Source: Tetmemena sp. SeJ-2015
Taxonomy: Eukaryota; Ciliophora; Spirotrichea; Sporadotrichida; Oxytrichidae
Direction of reading: 5' to 3'
Assembly: GCA_027382625.1 (NCBI GenBank)
Contig: JAJKFJ010022070.1
Coordinates: forward strand, 1-64,000
Length of the DNA: 64,000 nucleotides
Numbering within the stretch: position 1 is the first letter of the stretch; each line of letters begins with the position of its first letter. This document shows positions 35,490-46,891 of this stretch, piece by piece. Under the pieces are notes generated by a model that saw nothing but the letters and a program-made list of their open reading frames with translations, was not told where the DNA came from and did not search any database. The position numbers and the translations under genes were made by a program.

Positions 35490-38400
35490 CACTACTTTTG
35501 GGCGAGAATAAGCTTTTTGTTTGTTCAAATTAAGATATTTCATAAAATTTTAACTAGTTGATTACTAAAATGGATTATTCAACCCTTAAATATCTGTATT
35601 AATTTTTTGGATGAATAGTATACCGGTTGATCCTACCAAACTAAAAGCACCGAATAGAGTAGCTCGCGATTCCGGTTTGACTATTTTGCTGACCATCGTG
35701 ATGCTCTAAAACATAATAAACTCAGATTATAAATGAAGATTGGTATTTAAAAATATGTGATAAGTACCACTCTAAAATATAGACCTTGAATATAAAGCTT
35801 TAGATATTTTGGGCCCTGAGTCCCCCACCGCACGTGCGGTTCCGGACCGCACGTGCGGTACCAGCACCGCACATAAGCCCGGGACCGCACATACTTTAAA
35901 AATTTTGTGGTGTTGCATTAGCTTGCACCGCCATGTTTCAAATGCGCTTCAAAGCTTAAGCAGCCTTAAATATTCTGGCCCAAAAATTAATAATAAGCAA
36001 AATACACTATGATGGAAAGCATATATCTTAGACTTGTGACGCGGTACCAAATTAGGCTTGGTGAGAGGAGATCATAGCATTTATTCAATATTCTATATTT
36101 TTGGTTTAATCCTAAGGAGGCTATATATTATAGTAATTCGGCTTAGAATAGTGAAATGTACTTTATTGAAGGATAAACCGGTTTTTGTAAGTTAAGAAGG
36201 AGTATGAGAAGAACAATTAAAAAAATCCAAAAGATAGTAACTACTTACCACTAGGTGTAATAATAATGTTTAAATATGTGCGACGGTATGTTTTTTTTAA
36301 TGCGATTTTATTGTCTCTTTGATAGTATTATGAGCTCGACCACTTGTATTATTCCGATGTTAACTGGCATCTAAGAGTTTTAGGATATATACTAGGAGGT
36401 CTAGGTCTTTTTTCGCCTTTAATACTAACACTCAACCTTAAAGGCTCTTATGCTTATGGTTATCTATTCAATTTGGAGCTAAGAGGTTCCCTAGAAGGGG
36501 CTTATTTTTTAGTCCCCACTGTATCCACGGCCTTGGAGTCCAGCTACTAGTCATTTTTTGTTTTCACTGGGAGAGGTTTTAAATTTCCCAGTCCTTTCGG
36601 GTTCTCATTAAACCCGTTTAAATTCAAAAATTTCTTAAAAAGAAAAGTCAATTTGTAAGGAGAATTGAATAAAAATTGTGGTGTTAATCTTCTTATAAAA
36701 AATATTTATGAAATTAACTTGTTCCTTTTTAATAAAAAAAATTATATATATGCTAAAAACCCTTTAATATCGCATAACTCTACTCAATCTGATATTTAAA
36801 GCCTTTAAATTAAGCTTTTTACATTTAAATATGGTTGGAAAATTTAAAATTTAAAATCAGGATTGATTAAAAAAATAAATGAAGAGGTCCCTTTTGTGGA
36901 TTTGAAATCAAAAATTCAATCCCTGATTTGTAGTTTTTCGATAGTATCAAAAAATTAAAAAGATTTTTTTTGTCACTAAATACCACCATTAGCAGAGAAT
37001 CTGATTAACTCAAACTCCCAGAAACGATTCGCCTTTTGCAGCAATTGTGTATTTATAATCTGTATTGAACACTCTCCCAAAAAAATAAAAGGATAAAAAG
37101 TTCTTAAATTTTAGCCAATCGAAAAAAATTATTCAATTGGAAATACTTAAACATTTTCGATTTTTTTCCTTTTAAAATTTTAAATTTATTTATTCTCTTT
37201 TTTTTAAATTCAAATTTATACCTTTTTTTAAATAAGTAAAAAATACCATAAATTAATATTTTATTAGTCTTGAAGGTAATGTAAAATATTTTCGAGAATT
37301 AAAAAGAACATCATAGAGCATAAATTCACTCAGCTTACCTATTTCCCAAAAAAATAACTGATATTTGTGAGTATAATTTTTAAAAACTTATTCAAAAAAA
37401 GCCTAGCAAATCATAAGCCCCTTGCAGATATACATCCCAAAAAAACCTTGCTTGTGTTATTCGTTTGACCCATTATTAAGTAGGCCTTCCATTTGGAGAT
37501 TGATTTGAGGAAGACTTGATTTGAATTTTTTGCAGGAAAATAACAAAAAAAAGGAGAAAAAAAAAAAGATTGAAAAATAGAGCCTTTTAAAAAAAATGCA
37601 GAATTGTTTATAGTTTAATAAAAATTTAAATCTCTTAAATCCTAACGTCTATTATTCCTCTGGAAGTTTTGTTTACTAAGCATTAAGTAACTTTATTTAG
37701 TTTGATTTCTATAATTAAGAGATTAGTTCTTCATTATTTTTGATACTAAAAAAATCAATCAATAAATTTTTGAGCAAACTGATAAAAAAACATATTGTGA
37801 GGGATTGGATACTACAGTATTTTATTGTAAATTCAAAAGCTAGGGCGTGATAATATACTCCTTATTAATAAAAGATTTAAAAAGATTGATGAATATGACC
37901 AAAATAATAACTATTGTTTTACCCTCAGGTTTTTAATTTTTGATTTTATTCTTATGATTCTTTTGTCCCAAAAAAAAAAAAGGGAATTAAATATATAAAG
38001 AAATCAAAAACCAACAGCCAAGGCCTTTGCTCTTTGCTACCCGCCGAAAGGGAACTAAAAATTGGACCTCCCTACCTCACACTTGCGCTGAAGCCCCCTC
38101 AAACTTATGCGCATCTTCAAAAAAACCAAAATTTTAAAAATAAAAAAATAGCGTCGATCCGAAGCCTGACTCTTTCCGCTGCATGACTGAGTGTTGTCAT
38201 AGTTATGTCCATCCTGCCCATAAGGGTCAGGAGGGTAACGGGAGACTACTCACCTTTTATTAACTCTCAAAAGAGCTGCTGCACCCCAAATTTTCCCCCG
38301 GGCTTATGCTTTCCCTTAAATTTGTTCTTTAAGCACTCACTTTCTAGCCAATGAAGTACGAAATCTGAGAGCCCTTTAAGGAAGGGAACCGGTGTGTAGG

Positions 38401-40299
38401 TCGGATGCGTACTTAAAATTTTAAATTTCTAATAAAATATTGCTTTACAAAAAATGTTAAAGACTTTGATAACTCCCCAATTATATAAGATAAAAAATTG
38501 AAGATAAGTTTAAATAGCAAATATTCGAGTTTTTTGCATATAAACCCCACAATAATCTTTCCCTTAGGGTTTATAAATTTAACATCTTTAAGTGATAAAT
38601 TCAAATTGGCACTGGTTTTTAAATATTGCACCTATCTTCCAAATATACCAAGCCCAAATTTGGGACCGCGTCACAAGTCTAAGATATATGCTTTCCATCA
38701 TAGTGTATTTTTTTATTTTAATTTTTGGGCCCGAATATTTAAGGTGCTTAAGTTTGAAGGCATTTGAAAAATGGCGGGCAAATAATCAACACCCAAAATT
38801 TTTTAAAATATGTGCGGCCCGGGCTTATGTGCGGTGTGGTACCGCACGTGCGGTCCGGAACCGCAGTGCGGTGGGGGATAGGGCCCCATATTTTTAACTC
38901 TATGACCTCTCTTTGTTTTTATTATATATAAGCTAGTATTACTTATTTTTTGCCTGATATTAGGTGATATATAACTTACAACTAAATAAGTATCTATTTG
39001 CAAAGTAATAGCCATGGTGCCTATAAACCATGCCCATTCTGATCTCTAAGGAATAATCATTACTAGTTCAAATCCAATAAGCATCAAGCAAGTCAAAAGC
39101 ATCAGCTTCCATAGCTTACTTTATCTCCACCCCATCCTAGTGCCAAAGAACTTGGGATTACTAACAGATTACTAATCAAAAGCATCCAACTCACAGCATC
39201 ATCTGCTGAGTCTTAATCCCAATCATCATTTGAGTTATGTACTAGTTAATATTTCAGGTAAACTTTGAGACAAATGAAAAATGGTATAAAATCTAATTTC
39301 TTCATTAATATAAGTGATATTTATTTCTCTTAATTATGTTTAAATTATTTGTTTATATTATTCCAAACTAGAAGAAAGCAGTAGATGCCATTTTAGATGA
39401 TAAATTACATAGGACTGCAATTATAAAGTCACTATCATTCTTGAATGTATCAATCAGCTAACGCAAAGCCACTTTGAATGAGCTCTGTTTAGTTTTTAAA
39501 GTCTGTGCAAAGTCTGACTTTTAAGGACTTTAATTTTATTGGTTCCTGCTTTTAATGATCTTAACGTCTTTGATCCCAAATAAGAGCGGACCACAAATTA
39601 TGAGCACGAGTGACCCTATCAAAATAAAGCAGTACTGCAGATCCATGACTTGCTGCAGCTTTATGACAAGTGAAGTAGAAATAATGCTTGCAAATGTAAC
39701 AACTACGCTAGACTATAGAAAGCATTTATGAGGGGGATGAAAACAGGTAATCTTACGTAGGAATTTGCTAATCCTTGTGAATCTTTCTAAATATAGTCAG
39801 GCAAGAGCGGTGAAATCATAGCTGGCAAAACTCCAATCGCTACTAGTACTCTACAATATTTCATCAAAAAGTAAATTTACTTAAAACAGCACGCAAAAGG
39901 GAAAACTGTATCTCCATAGGGAAGTACTATAATTGAGATCCCACTCACTACTAAGCCTATTATGATGGGTAATTTTCGTCCAAACACATCCATTATTAAC
40001 CCAATGAAAAACTCAAAGCCAATCACAGCTATTTCAGAATAAAAGCTCAATTAGCCCAACACATTTCCAATTTATTTCTCTGGGACGTTGTAATAAGAGG
40101 GACTTGAAATCAAGTAAGAGAGAAATGAGCTCATAAAGGTTATGATAAGCATGGCTGCAAATTATATTAGAAAGACTGTGATGATGTTGAAGTTTGATAT
40201 GTCATTTTTTATTTTCATGAATAAGAATTGCCTACACTCCAGTTGTAGTTCTAAGTTTAACTAATTGCTTCCTCCACTTAAATCGTCATTGTTTGGCAT
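35490..40299 (-). CDS. MFS transporter, tandem copy 4, split by a transposon
   Basis: ATG at 40299 (MPNNDDLSGGSNQLNLELQL). The first half has FNIITVFLIQFAAMLIITFM, YYNVPEKQIGNVLGQLSFYS and the loop motif FIGLIMDVFGRKLPIIIGL. The second half runs to EWAWFIGTMAITLQIDTYLV at about 39020. The C terminus (SRATLFGAFSLVGSTGILFI) is on the far side of the 35811-38887 transposon, at about 35600-35680. Without the transposon the pieces are in the expected order for this family. No TGA follows the last recognisable segment for some distance, so the 3' end is approximate. If the insertion is removed as an IES during development, the gene could still work. Confidence 0.6.
35811..36062 (+). repeat. Left terminal inverted repeat
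   Basis: Reverse complement of 38647-38887 with a few differences. Inner part includes CTATGATGGAAAGCATATAT and CTTAGACTTGTGACGCGGT, found inverted at the right end. Confidence 0.85.
36063..38646. other. Transposon interior, no recognisable protein
   Basis: Mostly AT-rich with A and T homopolymers. One frame with TAA/TAG as Gln is open from about 36344 to 36848 (LGYILGGLGLFSPLILTLNL), but a second frame of the same strand is open too, so coding is doubtful. A more GC-rich patch at 38.02-38.40 kb has no clear tRNA or 5S folding that I can see. The 36.83-37.16 kb part is related to 8.84-9.18 kb. Confidence 0.5.
38647..38887 (-). repeat. Right terminal inverted repeat
   Basis: Partner of 35811-36062. 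Slightly shorter because of small deletions, one of them within a CACGTG palindrome (CCGCAGTGCGG). Confidence 0.85.
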
Positions 40300-40698
40300 T
40301 TTAGAAGAGTAAATTATAGTTATTTAACTCAATCTTGAATAAAAGAAAAAGCCTATTCACAGATAAGATTAAACTTATAATATGCTCTTCACTAGACATT
40401 TGTAATTAAAAATAGATACTATAAGAGACTTCAAGACTCTAAGGTTTATGTATGAGTTTCAGATTGGTCATATTAATTTGATTCATCTTCTATAGTGGTT
40501 GTGTTATCTAGTCTATGGTTGGGAGTGGTGAAGTGTGAGATATGCTTATTATTTTTATGTTGAAGCTTGAGATCTATTAATTAATCCTCCATTGAAAAGC
40601 GGTAATTATGGTAAATACTACACTACCATATTTTATAATTGAAGAGTGATGAGAGAAATTTAAACTCATAATTTGATAGATGGTAATTAATTGATTAT

Positions 40699-40865
40699 TC
40701 ATACTTTGAGCTTATTGAAAAGTCTCAACATTATAACAGCGATTATAGTTAATGAGTAACTTATCAGGATAATATAAAATGGCCATTTCTTATCCACGTT
40801 TGTGTACAAATATCCTCCCAGTTTGTTGATGAATAGAATCAATAATTCAATTTAAAAAGATTTAA
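40699..40865 (-). pseudogene. Orphan transporter C-terminal fragment
   Basis: Minus strand reads ILFINKLGGYLYTNVDKKWP then FYIILISYSLTIIAVIMLRL, ending FNKLKV at TGA 40699-40701. This looks like the last helices of another MFS-type carrier. No upstream part joins it: the next gene to the right has its own stop at 41013. It is a remnant or a stray MDS. Confidence 0.4.
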
Positions 40866-41012
40866 AAAATAAAAATAAGATCTTTTGATATAGCTAAATA
40901 ATCTATCTTTGATTTTCTTAAATTTTTTTTTTTATAAGTCCATAAACAATTCTATTAAAATTGAGTGTATTGGCTAAAATAAAATGATTTTTATTGTATG
41001 AAAGTTCTGCAA

Positions 41013-42754
41013 TCAAGCAAAATTAGTACTCACACTATTTCTATCTTTTATGTACATTTTTTGAGTATATAGTTGTTTCTTTTCTAAGTCTGTTAATCCA
41101 TTTGTCTCTTTGATAAATCTGTAGCAAAAATAAGTTGCTCCCACACTAATAGCGCAATAAATAAAGAATACTGCTGATCCCATTCCTCTCACCATAGCTG
41201 GAGATACAAAAGTAACTAAAATCAGGCATAGGAAAATGATAAATGTGCAAAGTCCAAGCAAAGTATCAGAGCAAGTCTCAGCCAAGTAAAGCCAAATAAT
41301 CGATCCATTGAAAAGCTAGTACACCATCATATAAAGAATTATCATCACATAGGTGAGAGTGTTTTCCTCAGTTGCATCTCCTAAACTCAATTCATAATCT
41401 TGAGTAATTTAATTTTTAATGTACCATTTATTGCTATGATAAACAAAAGAATGCTTATAAGAGAATAGCCTGCTACAAGTACAATTCTTCTATCAAATTT
41501 GTAAGTGATAAATATCGAAGCTATGCTAGCCACTAAGGAAAGTGAAGAAATCAGCCATTCACTTTCTTCAAAGCTTAGTTTTGTGTATTAATTCTTCTGC
41601 ATGATGAAGAACTAATTTCTACATAGCTAATTCACAGCAGAGAAGCCATTTAATTCATGCAGAGCTGCAAAAGCCACCAATATAACTGTGCCAATCCGAT
41701 ACGCTTTATGAGTCACAGATTTTTTATAACTTATCTTTAAAGTTTAAAAGCATACTGTTCTATTTAGTTAATCATAAATCTCTTATGCGTCATCTCTTTT
41801 ACTATAAACTTTCCTGATAGCTTTCAAAGCATTATTTAACTATAGATAAAAAGGTAAATATTTTGCTGACCAGTTATTATGAGATACTTAATTGAATCAT
41901 GCCTTATAGTGAATTGAAGAGTTATCAGCTGAATAAAGTACAGAAAAATAGGATAAGCTAAAATAAATCTCCAGTAGCCAGTATTTAAATTACCCTCATC
42001 GTCATCGGAATCAGGCATGCCACTTGCCAGGATTAGAATGATAAATTTTGCGAAAGAGGTTGAGCAAAATATGATCGGTAAGAAGATACTTAGATTTTAT
42101 TATGGGAGAGTCTCCTCAATATATCTTGTTGTGGAAATTAAATGCAAACCTGCTGAGAGTCCATAGATAAATCGTCCAAGCAGCAAGGTTCCAAATAACT
42201 CGATCAGTTGAATTATTACACCTGTAACCCCTATAAAGATTCCTACTATCATCGCTTTCCTTCGCCCATATCTCCTCATTAGCGGCACAGCAAGAGCATA
42301 TGATCCTATAGCTATTCCAAATACACCTGAGCAAGACAGTAAAAGTGATCTTGCCTAACCATCTGAAGCTCCCCAGCCTAACTTAATTCCTAAAGCTCTA
42401 TCAATTGGTTGCATGCATGAAAGAACATACCCTACTTAGATCGCACCCAGCATCATGACGCACATCATCTTTATCACATATAGTATATTTAATTGATAAG
42501 GTCTTTGTATACTCGATGCCATGATTAACCAAATTAGATTCTTAACTCTAAATAAGACCTTCTTAAATATTATTGTTTTCTTAGTAAAGAGGATTTATTG
42601 AATCAGGGTACGGGGTTTAGCTTAGATCCTTATTGCTTTAGAATTGATTTTCATCCTTGATTAATATTCCTTAATGTTCTAAGCGAGTTTCAAATGTTGA
42701 AGAACTCAACTCTTCCTAATTGTTTTCAGTAAGTTGACTGTTATCTTCACTCAT
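41013..42754 (-). CDS. Sugar-porter-like MFS transporter (gene 5)
   Basis: TGA at 41013-41015. A Q-rich polar N-terminal tail probably starts at ATG 42754 (MSEDNSQLTENNQEELSSST) and is followed, after one frame change near 42.52 kb, by QLNILYVIKMMCVMMLGAIQ. An alternative start is ATG 42522 (MASSIQRPYQ). The loop 2-3 motif is MRRYGRRKAMIVG; helices follow (IIQLIELFGTLLLGRFIYGL). The C-terminal half includes ETCSDTLLGLCTFIIFLCLI and ends with the sugar-porter-like RFIKETNGLTDLEKKQLY. Small frame breaks near 42.09, 41.83 and 41.43 kb are introns or IESs. Substrate not determinable. Confidence 0.6.
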
Positions 42755-43052
42755 ACCAATTTCATTTTAACTTGTTTGACTTTCATCTTCTTAATCCAGA
42801 ATATAACTAAATTTAAAATATGAGTTTCGTATACTCTATTTATGCTATCCATCTAGCTTTGAGCTTTTAGTACATCTAAGTTCATTATAAGTGATTTAAA
42901 GATATAGATTAATATCCTAAAATTTTTATAATTTATTATAGGGTCTCATCTTTACTTATAGAAAACTGAGAATAAATATTTATAGATACTCCTCCCCCAT
43001 AATTTTGATTAGATTTTATTTTCAATTTGGGATTTATAATAAATTTAAATCA

Positions 43053-44752
43053 ATGTAAGTTGAAATACCGCAAATTTATTGGCATGATAACAGCGAACGC
43101 ATCATGTCAGTCGATGTCTACCCCAACTCAAATTACTTCATCACCACTTCTGTTCTCTCTAGCAATGATGACACTGGGATAAGGGTAAGTTTTAAATAAT
43201 AAAGCTATAACAGATAGAGTATCTAATTTTTACTTATAGTTTTGGGAGATCATTTACGATAGGGAAGAGAGACAGCACTCTCCAGGGAGCGCTTCCATGA
43301 TGTCTTCAGCAAGCAAGGGATATAAAATTGAATATCGCTACGACTTACAAGGAGGCCACAGTAAAACCATCAACGTTGCTAGGTTTTCTCCCAATGGCTA
43401 GTATCTAGCCTCAGGCTCAGACGATCACATGGTCATTATTTGGACTTTGAAAAGCACAGTTGTGGAATTCGGTAGGAACTGAGGAAGCCATCCAATGGGG
43501 TCACCCTAGATAGCTAAGAGGCCATGTTGGAGATGTTATGGATCTTTGCTGGTCAAAGCAGGCAAATGGGCCTACAGACACTAGCTGCTACCTCGCTTCT
43601 TGCTCTCTAGATGGCACAGCTATTTTGTGGAACATTGGGTAAAATAAGTTCAGCAAGATCTAAACTTTTGATGGACACAAGAAGCTAGTTCAGGGAGTTT
43701 CACTTGATCCTCTGATGAGGTATCTAGTTACTATGAGCAGTGATAGCTCGGTAAGAGGCTATAAGAATAGAAAGCTGAAGACGCAGCTCTAATTCTTCCA
43801 CAAATTTACTTTGAGAAACAGAGAAGAAGAGATTGAGCAGCAGAATGATGGGTTGATATTTGAGAATGGGGAATTGGAGATTAACACAAGTGAGAAAAAG
43901 AAGAAAAATTCTCACAGGATGTTCTTGGATGATGTTGAGTATCTGAGCTTTGTAAGAAGACTATCCTGGAGTCCTGATGGAACTTTCTTCCTCACACCTG
44001 CTTCAGTCTATCAGGACATTTAGACTGATTCTAAAAGCCACTATACAGTTTATGGTTTCTTGAAGTCTGATATCACTCAGCCAGCATTTATGCTTCCAGG
44101 AATCAAAGCCTACGCAACTTGCATAAGATTCAACCCTTTCTTGTACAATAAAGATCCTAATAAAACTTACTCTCCTGAAAATCCTCCTCTCCTCGATTTG
44201 CCTTATTAGATGATCTTTGCAGTAGGAACTACAGATTAGATTATAATCTACTCGACTGATAGTGTCATCCCAATAGGCGTTGTTGGAAACATTCACTTTG
44301 CCCCAATAAATGACATGACTTGGATTATACAAGGAGACTCTAGAATTAAGCTAGTAGCAGCCTCCAGCGATGGTTTTTGCTCTATAATAAGCTTCGATGT
44401 GCAAGAAAGTGGCATTACTATTTTGGGAGAGAGACTTAACCATCAGTAAGTTCCTGAGAAGCTGAAAGGAATCTATGAGGCTTACGAGCAAGTCAGTTTC
44501 AGAAAGTTTGAAAACGAGGCCAGAGAAAATAGCAGGAAGAATAATTTCAAGCCAGTTGCATTCAAGACCAAGAATAATCCTCAGTCAAGCAATCAGCAGC
44601 CTCAAGCTAACAACTAGAATTAATAAATCCAGTAACATCAACTGCACAATATGCAGCCTTTAAGTACTGCTCCAAATGCACCCTAGCTGCAATAAAGAGA
44701 GTCTACGAATGAGCTAAGACTTAACGACGATGTTGAGATGACTGAATCTTGA
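43053..44752 (+). CDS. CHAF1B: Chromatin assembly factor 1 p60-like WD40 protein
   Basis: ATG 43053, TGA 44750-44752. WD40 repeats follow the CAF-1 p60 order: IYWHDNSERIMSVDVYPN, FSPNGQYLASGSDDHMVIIW, LRGHVGDVMDLCWSKQ, LASCSLDGTAILWNIG, FDGHKKLVQGVSLDPLMRYL, RMFLDDVEYLSFVRRLSWSP, DGTFFLTPASVYQD, LPYQMIFAVGTTDQIIIYST and VGNIHFAPINDMTWI. The family's conserved FFRRLSFTPDG segment is recognisable here as FVRRLSWSPDG. The C terminus is Q/N-rich. It acts with CAF-1 or HIRA-type complexes in histone H3-H4 deposition. A 45-base GT-AG intron lies at 43195-43239. One uncorrected single-base shift occurs near 43465-43490 between VIIWTLKSTVVEF and EAIQWGHPRQLRG. Confidence 0.85.
43195..43239 (+). other. 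45-base GT-AG intron in CHAF1B
   Basis: GTAAGT...TTATAG. Removal joins DDTGIR to FWEIIYD, completing the first WD repeat in frame. Confidence 0.85.
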
Positions 44753-44853
44753 GAGCAATGTATTCTTATATCAAACTTTGTTTCAATTATTTTTGAAAGA
44801 TTATCTATTCATATTTCAGCTTGAAATATTTGATTCTATCATTGATAAATTAT

Positions 44854-46785
44854 TCAAAATTAATTCTTAGCTGCAGTCTTAAACTGACTATCATCCCTCT
44901 CCTCCACAAACTTTATTTACTTAAGGCTTTTAAAATTATACTTCCTGTATAGATCCTTCTTTTACTTGTCCGTGAGATGTCTTGTCTCTTTCATGACTAT
45001 CAAAAATACAATGGCGCTGAAGAAAGTTATGCCTGCAAAGAGCCAGAATGCTCCATAGGGATGGAGAACTGAGTCCATTAAATACTCAGTGGTCAAAGAT
45101 ATAGCCAGACCACTACCTTTCAAAGATAAGAAAGCGAATCTAAAAAAAGAAAACAAATATTATAATCCAAGCCCTGTGTCTGTAGTTATCTCTGAGCAAT
45201 AGATGTAAAATATGGGGCCATCACACTGTTAGAAACTCAACAAAAATAGTAGCATCATAACTAGCATTGAGTTATTGTATTTCAGGAAAGAGAACAGTCC
45301 AATTAAAAAGAGGAAGATGCTCATTATGAAATTTCCAAAAACTGTTAAGAACTTTCTTCCAAGCCTCCTGACGATGAAGAACGAGATTATTGATCCTAGA
45401 AAGTTTGTAACACCTATGAGAATAGTACCAAGTCTTGGACTTACACCTTAGCCTGTTTCCTTTTATATCCTCTCTAAAATGTTATTGGAATACCATATCA
45501 GAGCATTTATTCCAGTGAGCTGGAGAGAAATTCCAAAGAAAATACAAAACCAAGTCGAAAGTCTGTAGTTCGGACTCACAAAAGCCTACAGCATTGATAC
45601 TTTATTTTATGCAGGCTTTTGTCCTGTTGCTCTGATGTAAATCTAATCAGAGATAAAAGAGAAGTACTTTTTAAAAATAAATTTTTAGTTTAGTCTAAGA
45701 TTTCAGTATGATTCAAGTTTGAATGATAGACTTTTGCAATTGCTTTCAAGGCTTATTTATCCTCATTACGATCTATTAGAAACTTAATCGGTTCATATAA
45801 AATTATAGGTTATCTAAAAGTTCATATTTGATGAAGATAAGGAAAGCAGCAATCTGTATTATCTCTATAACAATAGGTAGTCCATAAATAATCCTCCAGA
45901 ATTAGCTCTATTTTATGACTTCACTTGATGCGTTTTAATCTGGCAGCCCTGCTCCCATTAAAATGGATACCATATTGCCTGCGTTCATGGACAGATTAGT
46001 GACCACTCCGAAAGTTCCTAACAGATCTTGAGGCATTGTCTCATCTATCATACGAGCTAGGGAAACTGAAAATAGTCCTCCGCAAAATCCAAGAACTAAT
46101 CTTCCAAAGCACATCGCGTAAAAATTAACAAAAAGAGTTGCTATCACTGCTAAATCTCATTTTTATTTTAAAATTCTAAGTAGATATAAAGCAAGTTTAG
46201 AATGGCGATAAAATTGAAGATGATGATGCTCTTTCTCCTTCCAATTTGGATTATTTTTCCAGCACTGAAAGACCCTATCATGGCACCCAATACTGCTGAA
46301 GAACCTATCATAGTATGGTAAAATTTTTATCGTCATTACTCTCAAGTTCAAACCATACATCTAAAATTGGAGATACTTGATTCATTAAATTATTTAATTG
46401 GATTTAAAGGTTATTGATTATTGGCTGTGAGGACATATCCAAGTTGAAAAATTCCTAAACTTGCGACAAAAGCGAAGAAGCATAAGAATCCAATATTTGC
46501 TTCGTACTTGCGAGGTGTCAAGTCTGGAGAATTTTATTATAGTAACGAAAAATTAGAGTTCTTTCACACTTCGTCATTGCTATAAATAATTGAGGGCTTC
46601 ATATCATTGAGTATTTAGCCAGACAAAAGCTGCTCACTAAAGTTAGTCGTGGAGTCTGTGCCTCCTCGAACGGATGCATTTATATTTATTCCAGTGCCTC
46701 TGTTTAAATTCTGATCATAGTTTTGAGTGTGATAGTAAACCTCTGTCTATGGAAGTGCTTATTTATTTTATAAATCTTATCTCAT
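44854..46785 (-). CDS. Sugar-porter-like MFS transporter (gene 6)
   Basis: ATG 46785 (MRQDLQNKQALPQTEVYYHT), TGA 44854-44856. Long polar tail, then FLCFFAFVASLGIFQLGYVL (helix 1), GSSAVLGAMIGSFSAGKIIQ with loop motif GRRKSIIIFN, LGFCGGLFSVSLARMIDETM, and in the second half SLTTEYLMDSVLHPYGAFWL and FLIVMKETRHLTDKQKKDLY. This matches the sugar-porter pattern (loop GRRK; ...ETxxLTxxE-type end). It has a single in-frame TGA near 46.56 kb before NSPDLTPRKYEANIG, plus small intron-like breaks near 46.15, 45.66 and 45.14 kb. Closely related to gene 7 next to it. Confidence 0.6.
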
Positions 46786-46891
46786 TTTTATAATAGCTAA
46801 TTAATATCTTTATCTTCTAAATTAAAGTTGATAATTAAAATAGGACAATCAAACTATTATTCTAATAAAACACTCTCTTCTTTCAATCTTC

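Larger units (their letters stand above)
35811..38887. mobile_element. 3.08-kb long-inverted-repeat transposon
   Basis: Terminal inverted repeats of about 240-250 bases (35811-36062 and 38647-38887) read GGGCCCT..CCCCCACCGCAC inward from both ends. Each holds several copies of a GC-rich palindrome, ACCGCACGTGCGGT or variants. A 7-base direct repeat, ATATTTT, flanks the element at 35804-35810 and 38888-38894. The repeats are far richer in G+C than the surroundings. No transposase is recognisable inside, so it is probably non-autonomous. Long inverted repeats with a target duplication of this size suggest a Mutator-like or related group, but I cannot assign a family. It sits inside MFS tandem copy 4. 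Confidence 0.85.

Noticed and set aside
36344..36848. Protein gene inside the inverted-repeat transposon
   Set aside because: Two frames of the same strand are open together and the sequence is AT-rich; with only TGA as stop such frames arise by chance. No transposase motif.
38020..38400. tRNA or 5S RNA gene in the GC-rich patch of the transposon
   Set aside because: I could not fold a cloverleaf or find consistent A and B boxes by eye.
35811..38887. CRISPR or phage-like array suggested by repeated palindromes
   Set aside because: The palindromes are confined to inverted terminal repeats of a eukaryotic element; there are no regular spacers.
46500..46600. Selenocysteine or read-through at the in-frame TGA of transporter gene 6
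   Set aside because: No supporting structure seen; an IES, mutation or base error is simpler.
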